Source of the DNA: Sedimentibacter saalensis
Lineage (GTDB): Bacteria > Bacillota > Clostridia > Tissierellales > Sedimentibacteraceae
Assembly (NCBI RefSeq): GCF_007830175.1
Contig: NZ_VLKH01000003.1
Location: forward strand, 124,001 to 188,000
Direction of reading: 5' to 3'
DNA length: 64,000 bases
Each line of letters starts with the position of its first letter. The stretch's first letter is position 1. The position numbers and the translations under genes were made by a program. The notes below the pieces were generated by a model. The model searched no databases and was not told the DNA's origin. It saw only the letters and a program-made list of their open reading frames with translations. Below, piece by piece: positions 34,020 to 43,526 of this stretch.

Positions 34020-35084
34020 ATGATTGAAAAACTGATTAGTTATTTAAACGAAAACAAAATAGGAGGCTTTTTTATAGCACGGCCTCAAAATGTCAGGTAT
34101 ATGAGCGGCTATACCGGTGAAGATTCATATTTGTTCATTACAGATACGGAAAAATTCTTTATAACTGACCCAAGATACACGGAACAAGCTCAACAGGAAT
34201 GTCCGGATTTTACAATAGTAAACTGGAGAGAGCATGGAAAAACATTATCTGATGCCATTAAATCAACAATAGAAAAAACGTCCATAAAGAACTTCGGATT
34301 TGAAGGAGATTTTGTAACATACAACATATACAAAGAACTTACATTTGAAAATAAGGCTGAAGCAGTTGCCTTGAACGGAATAATAGAAAACTTCAGGTCA
34401 ATCAAGACACCTGAAGAAATTCACAATCTACGCGCTGCCTGCCAGATTGCAGACAGAGCATTTGAAAGAATCATTAAAGACATAAGAGTTGGAGTAACAG
34501 AAAAGGAATTGGCATCAAATCTATCCCATTACATGGTTATGGAAGGAGCAGACACAAAGCCCTACGGCAACATATTGATTTCAGGAAAAAGGACGTCCCT
34601 GCTTCATGGAATTCCTTCAAATAAAACTATTGAATACGGTGACTTCGTTCTTATGGATTACGGCTGCGGCTACAAAGGATATCTTTCAGATATGACAAGG
34701 ACCGTGGTTGTAGGAAAGGCTACAGACAAGCAAAAAGAAGTTTATGCTTTAGAAAAGAAAATGCTTGAAGATTCAACAGCAATGATGAAAGCAGGAACAC
34801 ATGCAACTGATGTGTACAATGCTTCAGTGAAAGCAATAAAAGACACAGAATACTTTAAGTATCACTACAATGGAATAGGTCACGGCATAGGTTTGTTTGT
34901 CCATGAAATACCCTTTATGGGTCCTCGTTCAAATGAAATATTAAAAGAAAATAACGTAATAACCATCGAACCCGGAATTTATATACCTGACTGGGGCGGA
35001 GTAAGAATAGAAGATCAGGTACTGATTACCAGTGATGGCAATGAAGTGCTGACAAGCTCCGTGAGAGACCTCATAGAACTTTAA
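34020..35084 (+). CDS. M24 family Xaa-Pro peptidase
   Basis: Cytoplasmic metallopeptidase of 354 residues with a creatinase-like N-terminal domain (about 1-120; VRYMSGYTGEDSYLFITD) and the pita-bread catalytic domain. Metal ligands are visible in VLMDYGCGYKGYLSDMTRTV (two Asp), YNGIGHGIGLFVHEIPF (His), ITIEPGIYIPDWGG (Glu) and VRIEDQVLIT (Glu). It would remove or split N-terminal residues ahead of proline. Its position inside the opp operon, between oppA and oppB, suggests that imported peptides include proline-rich ones. Start ATG 34020 after GAGGGGAAACAA. Confidence 0.9.
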   Translation: MIEKLISYLNENKIGGFFIARPQNVRYMSGYTGEDSYLFITDTEKFFITDPRYTEQAQQECPDFTIVNWREHGKTLSDAIKSTIEKTSIKNFGFEGDFVTYNIYKELTFENKAEAVALNGIIENFRSIKTPEEIHNLRAACQIADRAFERIIKDIRVGVTEKELASNLSHYMVMEGADTKPYGNILISGKRTSLLHGIPSNKTIEYGDFVLMDYGCGYKGYLSDMTRTVVVGKATDKQKEVYALEKKMLEDSTAMMKAGTHATDVYNASVKAIKDTEYFKYHYNGIGHGIGLFVHEIPFMGPRSNEILKENNVITIEPGIYIPDWGGVRIEDQVLITSDGNEVLTSSVRDLIEL

Positions 35085-35132
35085 ACTATCATTTTAATTC
35101 CGGAACATGAAATATTAAAAAGAGGTGATTAT

Positions 35133-36053
35133 GTGCGTAAATATATTTTTAAAAGAGTTATAATTTCTTTTGTTACAATATGGGTGCTGGCTACAATTGT
35201 ATTCATTCTCGTGAGACTCATGCCGGGAGACCCTTTTTCAAGCGACAAGATGACGCCAGAAATAAAAGCAAACATTGAAAGTTACTATGGTTTTGATAAG
35301 CCGCTGATTGAGCAGTATTTCACTTACATGAAAAACATCGTAAAAGGTGACTTTGGATATTCCATGAAATATGTGAACCAGTCTGTAAATAAAATTATTG
35401 CTGACTCATTTCCGTACTCATTTGATTTGGGAATGAGAGCATTGTCTTTGTCCATTTCTTTGGGCCTTGTTTTTGGAATTATTGCAGCCCTTTACAGGGG
35501 AAAGCAGCTTGATTATGTATGTGTAATAATTGCAATAATAGGAACTTCTGTTCCTGATTTTATAATAGGAGCACTGCTGCAATATTTTTTCGGTATAAAA
35601 TGGGGGCTGTTTCCCGTTGCACAATACCAGGGAATCAAGCACACAATATTGCCGTCAATAGCTCTTGGTTTTTATACAATGGCCATGGTTTCCAGGCTTA
35701 TGAGAGCAAGTATGCTTGAAGTTGTTCAGCAGGATTACATAAAGACTGCAAAGTCAAAGGGAATATCCAAATTCAGAATAACATACAAACATCAAATAAG
35801 AAATGCGATCATGCCCGTTGTAACTGTTCTTGGTCCCACTGTGGCAAGCGTACTGACGGGAACATTTGTAATCGAATCAATTTATGCTATACCGGGAATG
35901 GGAAAATATTATGTTCAAAGCGTTCAGAATCTTGATTATTCACTGATACTTGGAATGACAATTTTTTACGGTGCTTTCCTCGTTCTGGCAAATATGATAG
36001 TCGATATACTATATGGTGTAATAGATCCTAGAATAAGAGTTTCAGGAAGGTAG
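35133..36053 (+). CDS. oppB: Oligopeptide ABC transporter permease OppB
   Basis: Inner-membrane permease of 306 residues, about six helices. It opens MRKYIFKRVIISFVTIWVLATIVFILVRLMPGDPF, typical of OppB/DppB, with the conserved LMPGDP. The EAA loop that docks the ATPases is DYIKTAKSKGISKFRITYKH (about 207-226). The C-terminus PGMGKYYVQSVQNLDYSLILG is also family-typical. Start is GTG 35133 after AGAGGTGATT. Seven bp separate it from oppC. Confidence 0.93.
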   Translation: MRKYIFKRVIISFVTIWVLATIVFILVRLMPGDPFSSDKMTPEIKANIESYYGFDKPLIEQYFTYMKNIVKGDFGYSMKYVNQSVNKIIADSFPYSFDLGMRALSLSISLGLVFGIIAALYRGKQLDYVCVIIAIIGTSVPDFIIGALLQYFFGIKWGLFPVAQYQGIKHTILPSIALGFYTMAMVSRLMRASMLEVVQQDYIKTAKSKGISKFRITYKHQIRNAIMPVVTVLGPTVASVLTGTFVIESIYAIPGMGKYYVQSVQNLDYSLILGMTIFYGAFLVLANMIVDILYGVIDPRIRVSGR

Positions 36054-36060
36054 GTGCAGC

Positions 36061-36996
36061 ATGGAAGACATTAAATCATCATTTAATAGGTCGCAGTTTA
36101 CAACTGTGGGGAAAAATTCGGAAAAAATGGAATCCATCACAAGACCTAATCTTACATATTGGAAAGATGCCTGGAGGCGAATAAAGAAAAACAAGGTCGC
36201 ATTTTCCGGCTTGATAATACTTATAATATACGTTGTACTGGCAATATTCGGGCCCATTATCAGCCAATACGGTTACAACGACATAGATTCATCGCGAATG
36301 AATCAATTTATTTCTTCATCCCACTGGTTTGGCACGGATGAGCTTGGCAGAGACTTGTGGACAAGAGTATGGAGGGGCGCGAGAGTATCCCTGGCAATAG
36401 GTTTCATTTCCACAATACTTAACACTGTAATAGGAGGACTGGTAGGCGGTATATCCGGATATTACGGAGGAACGCTTGATTCAGTTCTTATGAGAATTAT
36501 AGACATTTTGTACGGTATCCCCTACCTTATTGTAGCAATACTTGTAATGGTTGTGCTGGGAACAGGGATAACATCGTTGATTGTTGCAATGGTCATAGTC
36601 GGATGGATAGGAACAGCCAGGTTTGTCAGAGGTGAGGTGCTGAGGCTAAAGGAACAGGATTTCATTGCAGCGGCAAAGGTCCTCGGAGTAAACGACTTTA
36701 CAATCATTGTGAAACACATAATTCCAAACGTAATGGGATTAATAATTACAAATCTTACAATGGCAGTACCAAAGGCAATATTCAATGAAGCATTTTTAAG
36801 CTACATAGGTCTTGGAATTGCCCCTCCTGAATGCAGCTGGGGAATTCTTGCCAAAGCAGGTGTTAAAATGCTTAGAATATATCCTTACCAGCTTTTTATA
36901 CCATCATTTTTCATTTGTACAACCATGCTTGCTTTAAATCTCTTGGGTGATGGACTAAGAGATGCACTAGACCCAAGGCTCAGAGGCACAGAGTAG
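36061..36996 (+). CDS. oppC: Oligopeptide ABC transporter permease OppC
   Basis: Second permease subunit, 311 residues. It has an N-terminal cytoplasmic tail, OppC_N helix (about 43-65), then HWFGTDELGRDLWTRVWRGAR, the hallmark of OppC/DppC, and five more helices. The EAA loop is DFIAAAKVLGVNDFTIIVKH (about 200-219), and FLSYIGLGIAPPECSWG follows. It ends with the usual DALDPRL. ATG 36061 is preceded by GGAAGGTAGGTG, which overlaps the oppB stop. Forms the channel with OppB. Confidence 0.93.
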   Translation: MEDIKSSFNRSQFTTVGKNSEKMESITRPNLTYWKDAWRRIKKNKVAFSGLIILIIYVVLAIFGPIISQYGYNDIDSSRMNQFISSSHWFGTDELGRDLWTRVWRGARVSLAIGFISTILNTVIGGLVGGISGYYGGTLDSVLMRIIDILYGIPYLIVAILVMVVLGTGITSLIVAMVIVGWIGTARFVRGEVLRLKEQDFIAAAKVLGVNDFTIIVKHIIPNVMGLIITNLTMAVPKAIFNEAFLSYIGLGIAPPECSWGILAKAGVKMLRIYPYQLFIPSFFICTTMLALNLLGDGLRDALDPRLRGTE

Positions 36997-37012
36997 AAAA
37001 GGAAGTGATAAA

Positions 37013-38041
37013 ATGGGAAAAATATTGGAAGTAAAAGATTTGAGTTTTTCTTTCTGCACATACGGCGGAGTTGTAAAGGCAGTAAGAGGGGTGGACTTTG
37101 ATGTAAACGAAGGCGAGATTGTTGGAATTGTCGGAGAATCAGGCTGCGGAAAAAGCGTTACTGCACAATGCCTTGTAAGACTTAATCCAGAACCACCGGG
37201 ATTTTTCGAGAACGGTTCCATTCAATACAAGGGAAATGAAATAACAACCATGACAGACAAGGAAATGAGAAAAATAAGAGGTGTGGAAATAGGTTTCATA
37301 TTTCAGGACCCCATGACATCATTAAATCCGACCATGAAAATCGGTAAACAAATAGAAGAAATTTTTGTTCAAAGAAATGTGTACAACAAAAAAGAATTGA
37401 AGGAAAAAGCATTGGAAATATTGAAGCTGGTGGGTATTTCAGATGGAGAAAGAAGATACAATCAATATCCTCATGAACTGAGCGGAGGTATGAAACAAAG
37501 GGTCATGATTGCAATAGCCCTTGTGGGCAACCCAAGCATCATCATTGCCGATGAACCAACCACTTCACTTGATGTTACCATAGAAGCGCAAATTCTTGAC
37601 TTGCTAAGAGACTTGCAAAAAAAGTTAAATACATCAATAATCCTTATAACTCACGACCTGGGAGTAATAGCTAAAATGTGCGACAGAGTGCTTGTCATGT
37701 ACGGCGGTAAGATTGTTGAAAGAGGAATGGTTGATGATATATTCTACAACACAAAGCATCCTTACACATCAGGACTTCTGTGCTCAATTGCAAGTCTTGA
37801 AACAGAAAAGGATGAAGAGCTCGAACCAATTGAAGGCACTCCCCCTGACTTGTTTTCACCTCCTGCCGGATGTCCGTTTGCTGCAAGGTGTGAATATGCT
37901 ATGGAAATATGCTATGAAGCAATGCCGCCTGAATACCAATTAACTGACAACCACAGAACCATGTGCTGGCTGCAGCATGAATATGCAAAAGCTATAGATT
38001 TACCTTGCAAGAAAAAATTGAAAAATGAGGTGATGCAATGA
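37013..38041 (+). CDS. oppD: Oligopeptide ABC transporter ATPase OppD
   Basis: Cytoplasmic ATPase of 342 residues. Walker A GESGCGKS (about 42-49), signature LSGGMKQR (about 156-163), Walker B IIADEPTTSLD, and the switch His in ILITHDLG. The C-terminal oligopeptide/dipeptide extension has cysteines (GCPFAARCEYAMEIC...MCWL) that in homologues bind a [4Fe-4S] cluster. Its stop overlaps the oppF start by ATGA. Confidence 0.94.
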   Translation: MGKILEVKDLSFSFCTYGGVVKAVRGVDFDVNEGEIVGIVGESGCGKSVTAQCLVRLNPEPPGFFENGSIQYKGNEITTMTDKEMRKIRGVEIGFIFQDPMTSLNPTMKIGKQIEEIFVQRNVYNKKELKEKALEILKLVGISDGERRYNQYPHELSGGMKQRVMIAIALVGNPSIIIADEPTTSLDVTIEAQILDLLRDLQKKLNTSIILITHDLGVIAKMCDRVLVMYGGKIVERGMVDDIFYNTKHPYTSGLLCSIASLETEKDEELEPIEGTPPDLFSPPAGCPFAARCEYAMEICYEAMPPEYQLTDNHRTMCWLQHEYAKAIDLPCKKKLKNEVMQ

Positions 38042-39003
38042 CAGTTGAAAAACAACCTCTCATTCAGGTGCAAAACTTAAGCAAGTATTTTCAATTAAAC
38101 AAGAAAGAAACATTAAAGGCTGTTGAAGATGTGTCTTTTGATATTTATGAAGGAGAAACAGTAGGTCTGGTGGGAGAATCAGGATGCGGAAAGTCTACAA
38201 CAGGCAGATGCCTGGTAAAGCTTTATGAGCCAACTAAGGGCACTGTACTTTACAACGGAAAAGACATATTTGATGTCAAAAGCAATGAACAAAATCTTGA
38301 ATACTGCAAAAATACGCAAATGATATTTCAAAATCCATATTCATCATTAAACCCCAGAATGACCGTTAAGGACATTGTTGGTGAAGGAATAAAGCTTCAT
38401 GAAAAAATATCCGACAAAGAACTGGATGTTAAAATAGAAAGTCTTTTAAAGGCTGTAGGACTTAACAGAGACCACATGTCCAGGTTTCCTCATGAATTTT
38501 CAGGAGGACAAAGACAGCGCATAGGTATTGCAAGAGCATTGTCAGTAAACCCGAAATTCATAGTATGTGATGAGCCCATATCCGCTCTTGATGTGTCAAT
38601 TCAGGCTCAGGTGCTCAATATGCTTAAGAAACTGCAGAAGGACAGAGGACTTACATTCCTGTTCATAGCCCATGATTTAAGCGTGGTCAAATACATATCA
38701 GACAAGGTAATAGTTATGTATCTCGGGATGATTGTAGAACAGGCAGATGCTGTGGAACTTTATAAAAACCCTATTCATCCTTACACAAAGGCACTGTTGT
38801 CTGCAATACCTGAAGCAGACCCAAATATAGCAAAAAACAAGCAAAGGATTATGCTTAACGGAGAAATACCAAGCCCCATAAATCCACAGGAATGCTGCAG
38901 ATTTGCTGAAAGATGCCCAAATGCAAAATCTATATGCCGTGAATCAATCCCTCCTCTCAAATCCTATGGCAATTTTCATAAAGTTGCATGTCATATGATT
39001 TAA
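38038..39003 (+). CDS. oppF: Oligopeptide ABC transporter ATPase OppF
   Basis: Partner ATPase, 321 residues. Walker A GESGCGKST (about 44-52), signature FSGGQRQRIGIARAL, Walker B IVCDEPISALD, switch His in LFIAHDLSVV. The Cys-rich C-terminal extension (CCRFAERCPNAKSIC) is also present. Translationally coupled to oppD through the 4-bp overlap and followed by a bidirectional terminator that ends the operon. Confidence 0.94.
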   Translation: MTVEKQPLIQVQNLSKYFQLNKKETLKAVEDVSFDIYEGETVGLVGESGCGKSTTGRCLVKLYEPTKGTVLYNGKDIFDVKSNEQNLEYCKNTQMIFQNPYSSLNPRMTVKDIVGEGIKLHEKISDKELDVKIESLLKAVGLNRDHMSRFPHEFSGGQRQRIGIARALSVNPKFIVCDEPISALDVSIQAQVLNMLKKLQKDRGLTFLFIAHDLSVVKYISDKVIVMYLGMIVEQADAVELYKNPIHPYTKALLSAIPEADPNIAKNKQRIMLNGEIPSPINPQECCRFAERCPNAKSICRESIPPLKSYGNFHKVACHMI

Positions 39004-39018
39004 TTCAGCATCTTTCAT

Positions 39019-39056
39019 ATTAAAAAAAGCTTTATGAAATTCATAAAGCTTTTTAT
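39019..39056. terminator. Bidirectional terminator between oppF and ligA
   Basis: AAAAAGCTTTATGAA/TTCATAAAGCTTTTT inverted repeat with A-run and T-run on opposite sides, serving both convergent units. Confidence 0.92.
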
Positions 39057-39060
39057 ATTT

Positions 39061-41037
39061 CTATGCATTTATTCCGGTACTACCGTTGTTGAGCCACTCA
39101 ACAAACTGTATTTCTGTGATTATTTTAATTCCAAGCTCTTTTGCTTTTTTATTTTTTGATGAATTGGAAAGGTTGTCGTTATTTATAAGAAAATTCGTCT
39201 TGCTTGTTACGCTTCCTGTGACCTTTCCTCCCCTTTTTTCAATTTCTTCCTTAAGTTCGTCCCTGTTTTTAAACAGTTCCACAGAGCCTGTTATTACAAA
39301 ATTAATATTTTCGAAAACCTGAGGTTCATTGTTTTCTTCAGCTTCTTCAAGCTCCACTTCCCGTAAGAGATCTTCAACTACAACTTTTCTTTTATCATCA
39401 TTGAAAAACTTTACATAATTACCTGCCATTACATCCCCGATTCCGCCGATTTCAATCAGGTCTTCAAATGATGCATTTTGAATTTTGCTCCAGTTGTTGC
39501 CGAATTTTTTGCTTATGAGTTTTGCATTTGAAAGTCCAACGTTTGGTATGCCAAGGCTGTAAAGAAGTCTTGCTGCCGTTGTCTTTCTTGCTTTTTTTAC
39601 GCTTGCAGAAAGGTTTCTAAATGATTTTTCCCCAAAACCTTCCATTTCCACAATTTCATCTCTGAATTTTTCCACATGGAAAATGTCTGCAAGTTCCTTT
39701 ATAAGCCCTTTTGCTATGAGCTTTTCCAGAGTTGCTTCCGACAAACCTTCTATGTTTATGGCATCTCTGCTTACAAAATGAGTGAAAGATTTTATTTGCT
39801 TTGCAAGACAATCATCATTCATACAGTAAAGGGTTTTTATGTCATTATCATTTTTAATCCTTGTTTCTCCACCGCAAACAGGACAGCTGTCCGGTATACA
39901 AATATTACCGCTTCTTGTGATGTTGTCAGAAATCTGTGGAATTATCATGTTTGCCTTGTAAACTGTTATGGTATCGCCTATGCCAAGATCAAGATTTTCC
40001 ATAATGCTTAGGTTGTGAACGCTGGCACGGCTCACGGTTGTTCCTTCAAGCTCCACAGGCTCAAACACAGCTATTGGGTTTATAAGCCCTGTTCTTGAAG
40101 CACTCCACTCAATTTCAAGCAGTTTTGTTTCTTTGATTTCATCACGCCATTTAAATGCAATTGAATCCCTTGGAAATTTGGCAGTTGCCCCCAGAGATTC
40201 CCCGTATGCAATGTTGTCATATGTTAAAACCAATCCATCAGATGGAAGACCATTCTCAGTCACATTTTCCGCAAACCACCTTACAGCCTCTTCAATGCTA
40301 TCCCCATTCACTTTCTTGTATTCCACTGTTCCAAATCCCTGGTTTTTCAACCACTCAACCTGCTGTATCCTTGAGTTTAAAAATTCCTCACCTTCAGCCC
40401 TTACAAGGGAAAATGCATAAAAACGCACATTCCTTTCAGCTGTGATTTTGTTGTTGAGCTGTCTCACAGAGCCGCTGCAAAGATTTCTCGGATTTTTGTA
40501 CTTTGCATCTGCATCCGGGATTTCACTGTTGATTTTTTCAAAGTCGCTGTAGCTTATAACTGCTTCACCGCGCAATATGAGCGTTTTTTTATGAGGTATA
40601 ACCACAGGCAAATTTACAAATACCTTGGCATTGTTTGTTATGACTTCGCCTATTTCTCCGTTTCCTCTTGTAACTGCCTTTATAAGGCTGCCGTTTTCGT
40701 ATGTGAGCACTATTGTAAGGCCGTCTAGCTTCCATGAAAGCATCCCTTCATTTTGTCCCAGCCAGTCTTTCAGTGCAGAAACTTCCTTTGTTTTATCAAG
40801 GGAAAGCATGGGCTTATCGTGGCGCTCCTTGGGAAGGTTTGATAAAAGCTCATATCCAACATGAATTGTGGGGCTGTTTGACAGCACGGTACCTGTTTGT
40901 TTTTCCAGCTGTTCAAGCTCGTCATATAGCTTGTCGTATTCCAGGTTGGACATTATTTCTCTGTTTTCCTGGTAATATGCTTTGCTTGCCTTGTTTAATA
41001 TCTCTATTCTTTCTTTCATTAATTGAAGTTTATCCAT
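39061..41037 (-). CDS. ligA: NAD+-dependent DNA ligase
   Basis: Seals nicks in replication and repair; 658 residues, close to the standard length. Domain Ia and the adenylation domain (about 1-315) carry the nucleotidyl lysine in LSWKLDGLTIVL (near residue 102), with RGNGEIGEVIT and PRNLCSGSVRQL. The OB domain (about 316-395) follows. The zinc finger has CPVCGG and CMNDDCLAK (about 398-426), the helix-hairpin-helix repeats lie at about 430-565, and a C-terminal BRCT domain (about 580-655) contains NINFVITGSVELFKNRDELK. It is 12 bp downstream of pcrA, a common pairing in Gram-positive bacteria. Confidence 0.96.
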   Translation of the reverse strand: MDKLQLMKERIEILNKASKAYYQENREIMSNLEYDKLYDELEQLEKQTGTVLSNSPTIHVGYELLSNLPKERHDKPMLSLDKTKEVSALKDWLGQNEGMLSWKLDGLTIVLTYENGSLIKAVTRGNGEIGEVITNNAKVFVNLPVVIPHKKTLILRGEAVISYSDFEKINSEIPDADAKYKNPRNLCSGSVRQLNNKITAERNVRFYAFSLVRAEGEEFLNSRIQQVEWLKNQGFGTVEYKKVNGDSIEEAVRWFAENVTENGLPSDGLVLTYDNIAYGESLGATAKFPRDSIAFKWRDEIKETKLLEIEWSASRTGLINPIAVFEPVELEGTTVSRASVHNLSIMENLDLGIGDTITVYKANMIIPQISDNITRSGNICIPDSCPVCGGETRIKNDNDIKTLYCMNDDCLAKQIKSFTHFVSRDAINIEGLSEATLEKLIAKGLIKELADIFHVEKFRDEIVEMEGFGEKSFRNLSASVKKARKTTAARLLYSLGIPNVGLSNAKLISKKFGNNWSKIQNASFEDLIEIGGIGDVMAGNYVKFFNDDKRKVVVEDLLREVELEEAEENNEPQVFENINFVITGSVELFKNRDELKEEIEKRGGKVTGSVTSKTNFLINNDNLSNSSKNKKAKELGIKIITEIQFVEWLNNGSTGINA

Positions 41038-41049
41038 ATTGCACCTTCA

Positions 41050-43311
41050 TCACTGTATTTTCTCAATTGGAGCATAGCCTAAAATGACATTTTTTATTCC
41101 TTTGTTTTCAAATGCAATGACAGCTATTGTCGTGCTGCCGTCTTTTTTTAACTGTACTACAGTTCCTTCTCCCCATGCCTTATGCATTATTCTGTCCCCT
41201 GCCTCTATGCTGTCAGACTTAAGGCGTGGCTTTTTATCTTCCTCATAGGTTGAGCTTCCCTTGAAGAACGTGTCCTTCACAAACGACGGTTTTTTCCTGG
41301 TGCTGCCATCGGAGCTTCTAAAGCCACCGAATGCTTCATCCATCATTTCCAATTTCTTTGCAGCAAATGCAAGAGGATTTTCTTCCTCTATACACTCTTT
41401 AGGTATTTCCTTCAGAAATCTTGACTTTGATTTCATCTCATGATTTCCAAAACGCATTCTGTCATTGGCATGAGTAATGTAAAGCATTCTTTTGGCCCTG
41501 GTTATTGCCACATAGAATAGTCTTCTTTCTTCTTCAATATCATCGTCGCTTTCTTCGTCCTGATGGATTATGGGAAATATTCCTTCCTCAAGGCCTGTTA
41601 TGAACACAGTATCATATTCAAGACCCTTGGCAGCATGGACTGTCATGAGCGTTACACAGTCAACTTTTTCCTCGGTTTTATCTACATCTGCAAGAAGTGA
41701 AATGTGGGCGAGGAAATCCTCAAGGGTGTTTTCCTCGTATCTTTCCTCAAAATCCTTTGCTGCAGAAAGAAATTCATCCACGTTGTCCACACGGCTTCTT
41801 CCTTCAATGGTATCATCCTCCATAAGCATGTTTTTATACCCGGTGTCTTCCCACACTGCCTGTATAAATTCTGAAACAGGCATCACTTCCTTTTTAATCA
41901 TGAGCATTTCCATCATGGAAACAAAATCACCTATGCTTTTTGATGCTGATGGAGTAAGACCAAGCTCACTGGCTTCAAAGCATGCCTCAAACATTGATAT
42001 GCCATTTTCATTGGCGCATTCTGTCAATATTTCTATTGTCCTGGCCCCTATTTTTCTCTTAGGCACATTTATTATTCTGTCAAGGCTAAGTCCGTCCTTC
42101 TGGTTGTAGATGAGCATCAGGTAGGCCACAAGATCCTTAATTTCTTTTCTTTCATAGAACTTCTGTCCGCCTACAATCTTGTAAGGAATTCCTTCCCGAA
42201 TCAGTCCTTCCTCCAGCGCTCTTGACTGGGCATTTGTCCTGTACAGAACAGCCATGTCTGAATATTCAACATGGTTGTCCCTGTTTTCCTTTTTCATTAG
42301 AGAAGCAACAGTGAATGCTTCGTCCTTTTCATTGTCCATTTCAAAAATTCTTATTAAATTGCCATCCTGAAAATCCGTATATAAATTTTTTCCCTTTCTC
42401 TGGCTGTTGTTCTTGATTACTCCGTTGGCAGCACTTAGAATAACATTTGTAGAGCGGTAATTCTTTTCAAGCTTTACGGTCTTGGCTCCTTCAAAATCAT
42501 TTTCAAAGTTCAGGATGTTTGTTATGTCGGCGCCTCTCCAGCCGTAAATGGACTGGTCGTCATCTCCCACCACAAACACGTTGTTTTCGCCGCCTTTTTT
42601 CTTTCCCAATATTTTAACAAGATTGTACTGAATGTTGTTTGTATCCTGATACTCGTCCACAAGGATGTATTTGAACCTTTCCTGATAAGAATCCCTTACA
42701 TCCTGCTCTCTTTCAAGAAGTTCCAGGGCCTTTATTAAAAGGTCGTCAAAATCAAGGGCATTTGCTAATTTAAGCTTCTTTTCATAAAGAGCATATACAT
42801 CTCCCACATTTCTGTGATAAAAGCTGCCGTAATGCTCAGAAGTGAACTTGTCTGGATTTACCCTGTTGTTTTTCTCGTTGCTTATTATTGATTTAATAAC
42901 ATTTGAATTATATTTTTTAACATCCAGGTCTAGTTCCTTGATGCAGTCTTTTATGAGTGTTTTCTGGTCGCTGGTGTCGTATATGATAAAATTTCTGTCA
43001 TAGCCTATTCTGTCAATGTCTCTTCTGAGTATGCGGACGCAAATAGAGTGGAATGTTCCAATCCACATTTTATCAACCGAATAATCAATGAGCTGTGATA
43101 TTCTTTCCTTCATCTCATTTGCTGCCTTGTTTGTAAACGTAATGGCAAGAATTTCCCAGGGCATTGCCTTGTTTGTGCCTATTAAATTAGCAATTCTGTG
43201 AGTAAGAACTCTAGTCTTGCCTGTTCCGGCACCTGCTATTACAAGTATGGGACCCTTGTCATGAGCCGCAGCTTCTCTTTGTTTTTCGTTAAGTGTGTTT
43301 AATAATTCCAT
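41050..43311 (-). CDS. pcrA: UvrD/PcrA-type 3'-5' DNA helicase
   Basis: Superfamily 1A helicase of 753 residues acting in repair and in clearing replication blocks. Visible motifs: Q-motif LNEKQREAAAHDKGPILVIA, Walker A AGAGTGKTRVL, motif II ILVDEYQDTN, motif III VVGDDDQSIYGWRGAD, motif IV YRSTNVIL, motif V TLMTVHAAKGLEYDTVFI, motif VI EERRLFYVAITRAK. The C-terminal tail ends in a Tudor-like segment (AGDRIMHKAWGEGTVVQL), as in PcrA. I start at ATG 43311 after CGGAGGAAAA; 21 further codons upstream are open but have no ribosome site. Confidence 0.96.
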   Translation of the reverse strand: MELLNTLNEKQREAAAHDKGPILVIAGAGTGKTRVLTHRIANLIGTNKAMPWEILAITFTNKAANEMKERISQLIDYSVDKMWIGTFHSICVRILRRDIDRIGYDRNFIIYDTSDQKTLIKDCIKELDLDVKKYNSNVIKSIISNEKNNRVNPDKFTSEHYGSFYHRNVGDVYALYEKKLKLANALDFDDLLIKALELLEREQDVRDSYQERFKYILVDEYQDTNNIQYNLVKILGKKKGGENNVFVVGDDDQSIYGWRGADITNILNFENDFEGAKTVKLEKNYRSTNVILSAANGVIKNNSQRKGKNLYTDFQDGNLIRIFEMDNEKDEAFTVASLMKKENRDNHVEYSDMAVLYRTNAQSRALEEGLIREGIPYKIVGGQKFYERKEIKDLVAYLMLIYNQKDGLSLDRIINVPKRKIGARTIEILTECANENGISMFEACFEASELGLTPSASKSIGDFVSMMEMLMIKKEVMPVSEFIQAVWEDTGYKNMLMEDDTIEGRSRVDNVDEFLSAAKDFEERYEENTLEDFLAHISLLADVDKTEEKVDCVTLMTVHAAKGLEYDTVFITGLEEGIFPIIHQDEESDDDIEEERRLFYVAITRAKRMLYITHANDRMRFGNHEMKSKSRFLKEIPKECIEEENPLAFAAKKLEMMDEAFGGFRSSDGSTRKKPSFVKDTFFKGSSTYEEDKKPRLKSDSIEAGDRIMHKAWGEGTVVQLKKDGSTTIAVIAFENKGIKNVILGYAPIEKIQ

Positions 43312-43417
43312 TTTTCCTCCGCAATATTTAACTCTTGGCCTATAAATTATATCACAGTCATCAAACCTCCTCAATATATTAATTTATCCGTAAATCTTTG
43401 TATTCACTTAAATCCTG

Positions 43418-43477
43418 TTGTTTAGAACAAGTTAATTAAAAATTTGTATTTTTTAAGAACAATTTTGTTTACAACAA
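43418..43477. promoter_or_regulatory. Two near-identical dyads upstream of the universal stress genes
   Basis: TTGTTTAGAACAA (43418-43430) and TTGTTTACAACAA (43465-43477) are 13-bp palindromes differing at one base. A partial copy, TTAAGAACAA, lies between them (43453-43462). TATAAG/TATAAT boxes follow at 43491-43500, so these may be operators around the promoter. Confidence 0.45.
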
Positions 43478-43526
43478 ATAAATTACGGTATAAGTATAAT
43501 AAGCAATCTTTTTATTGGAGGAAGCC

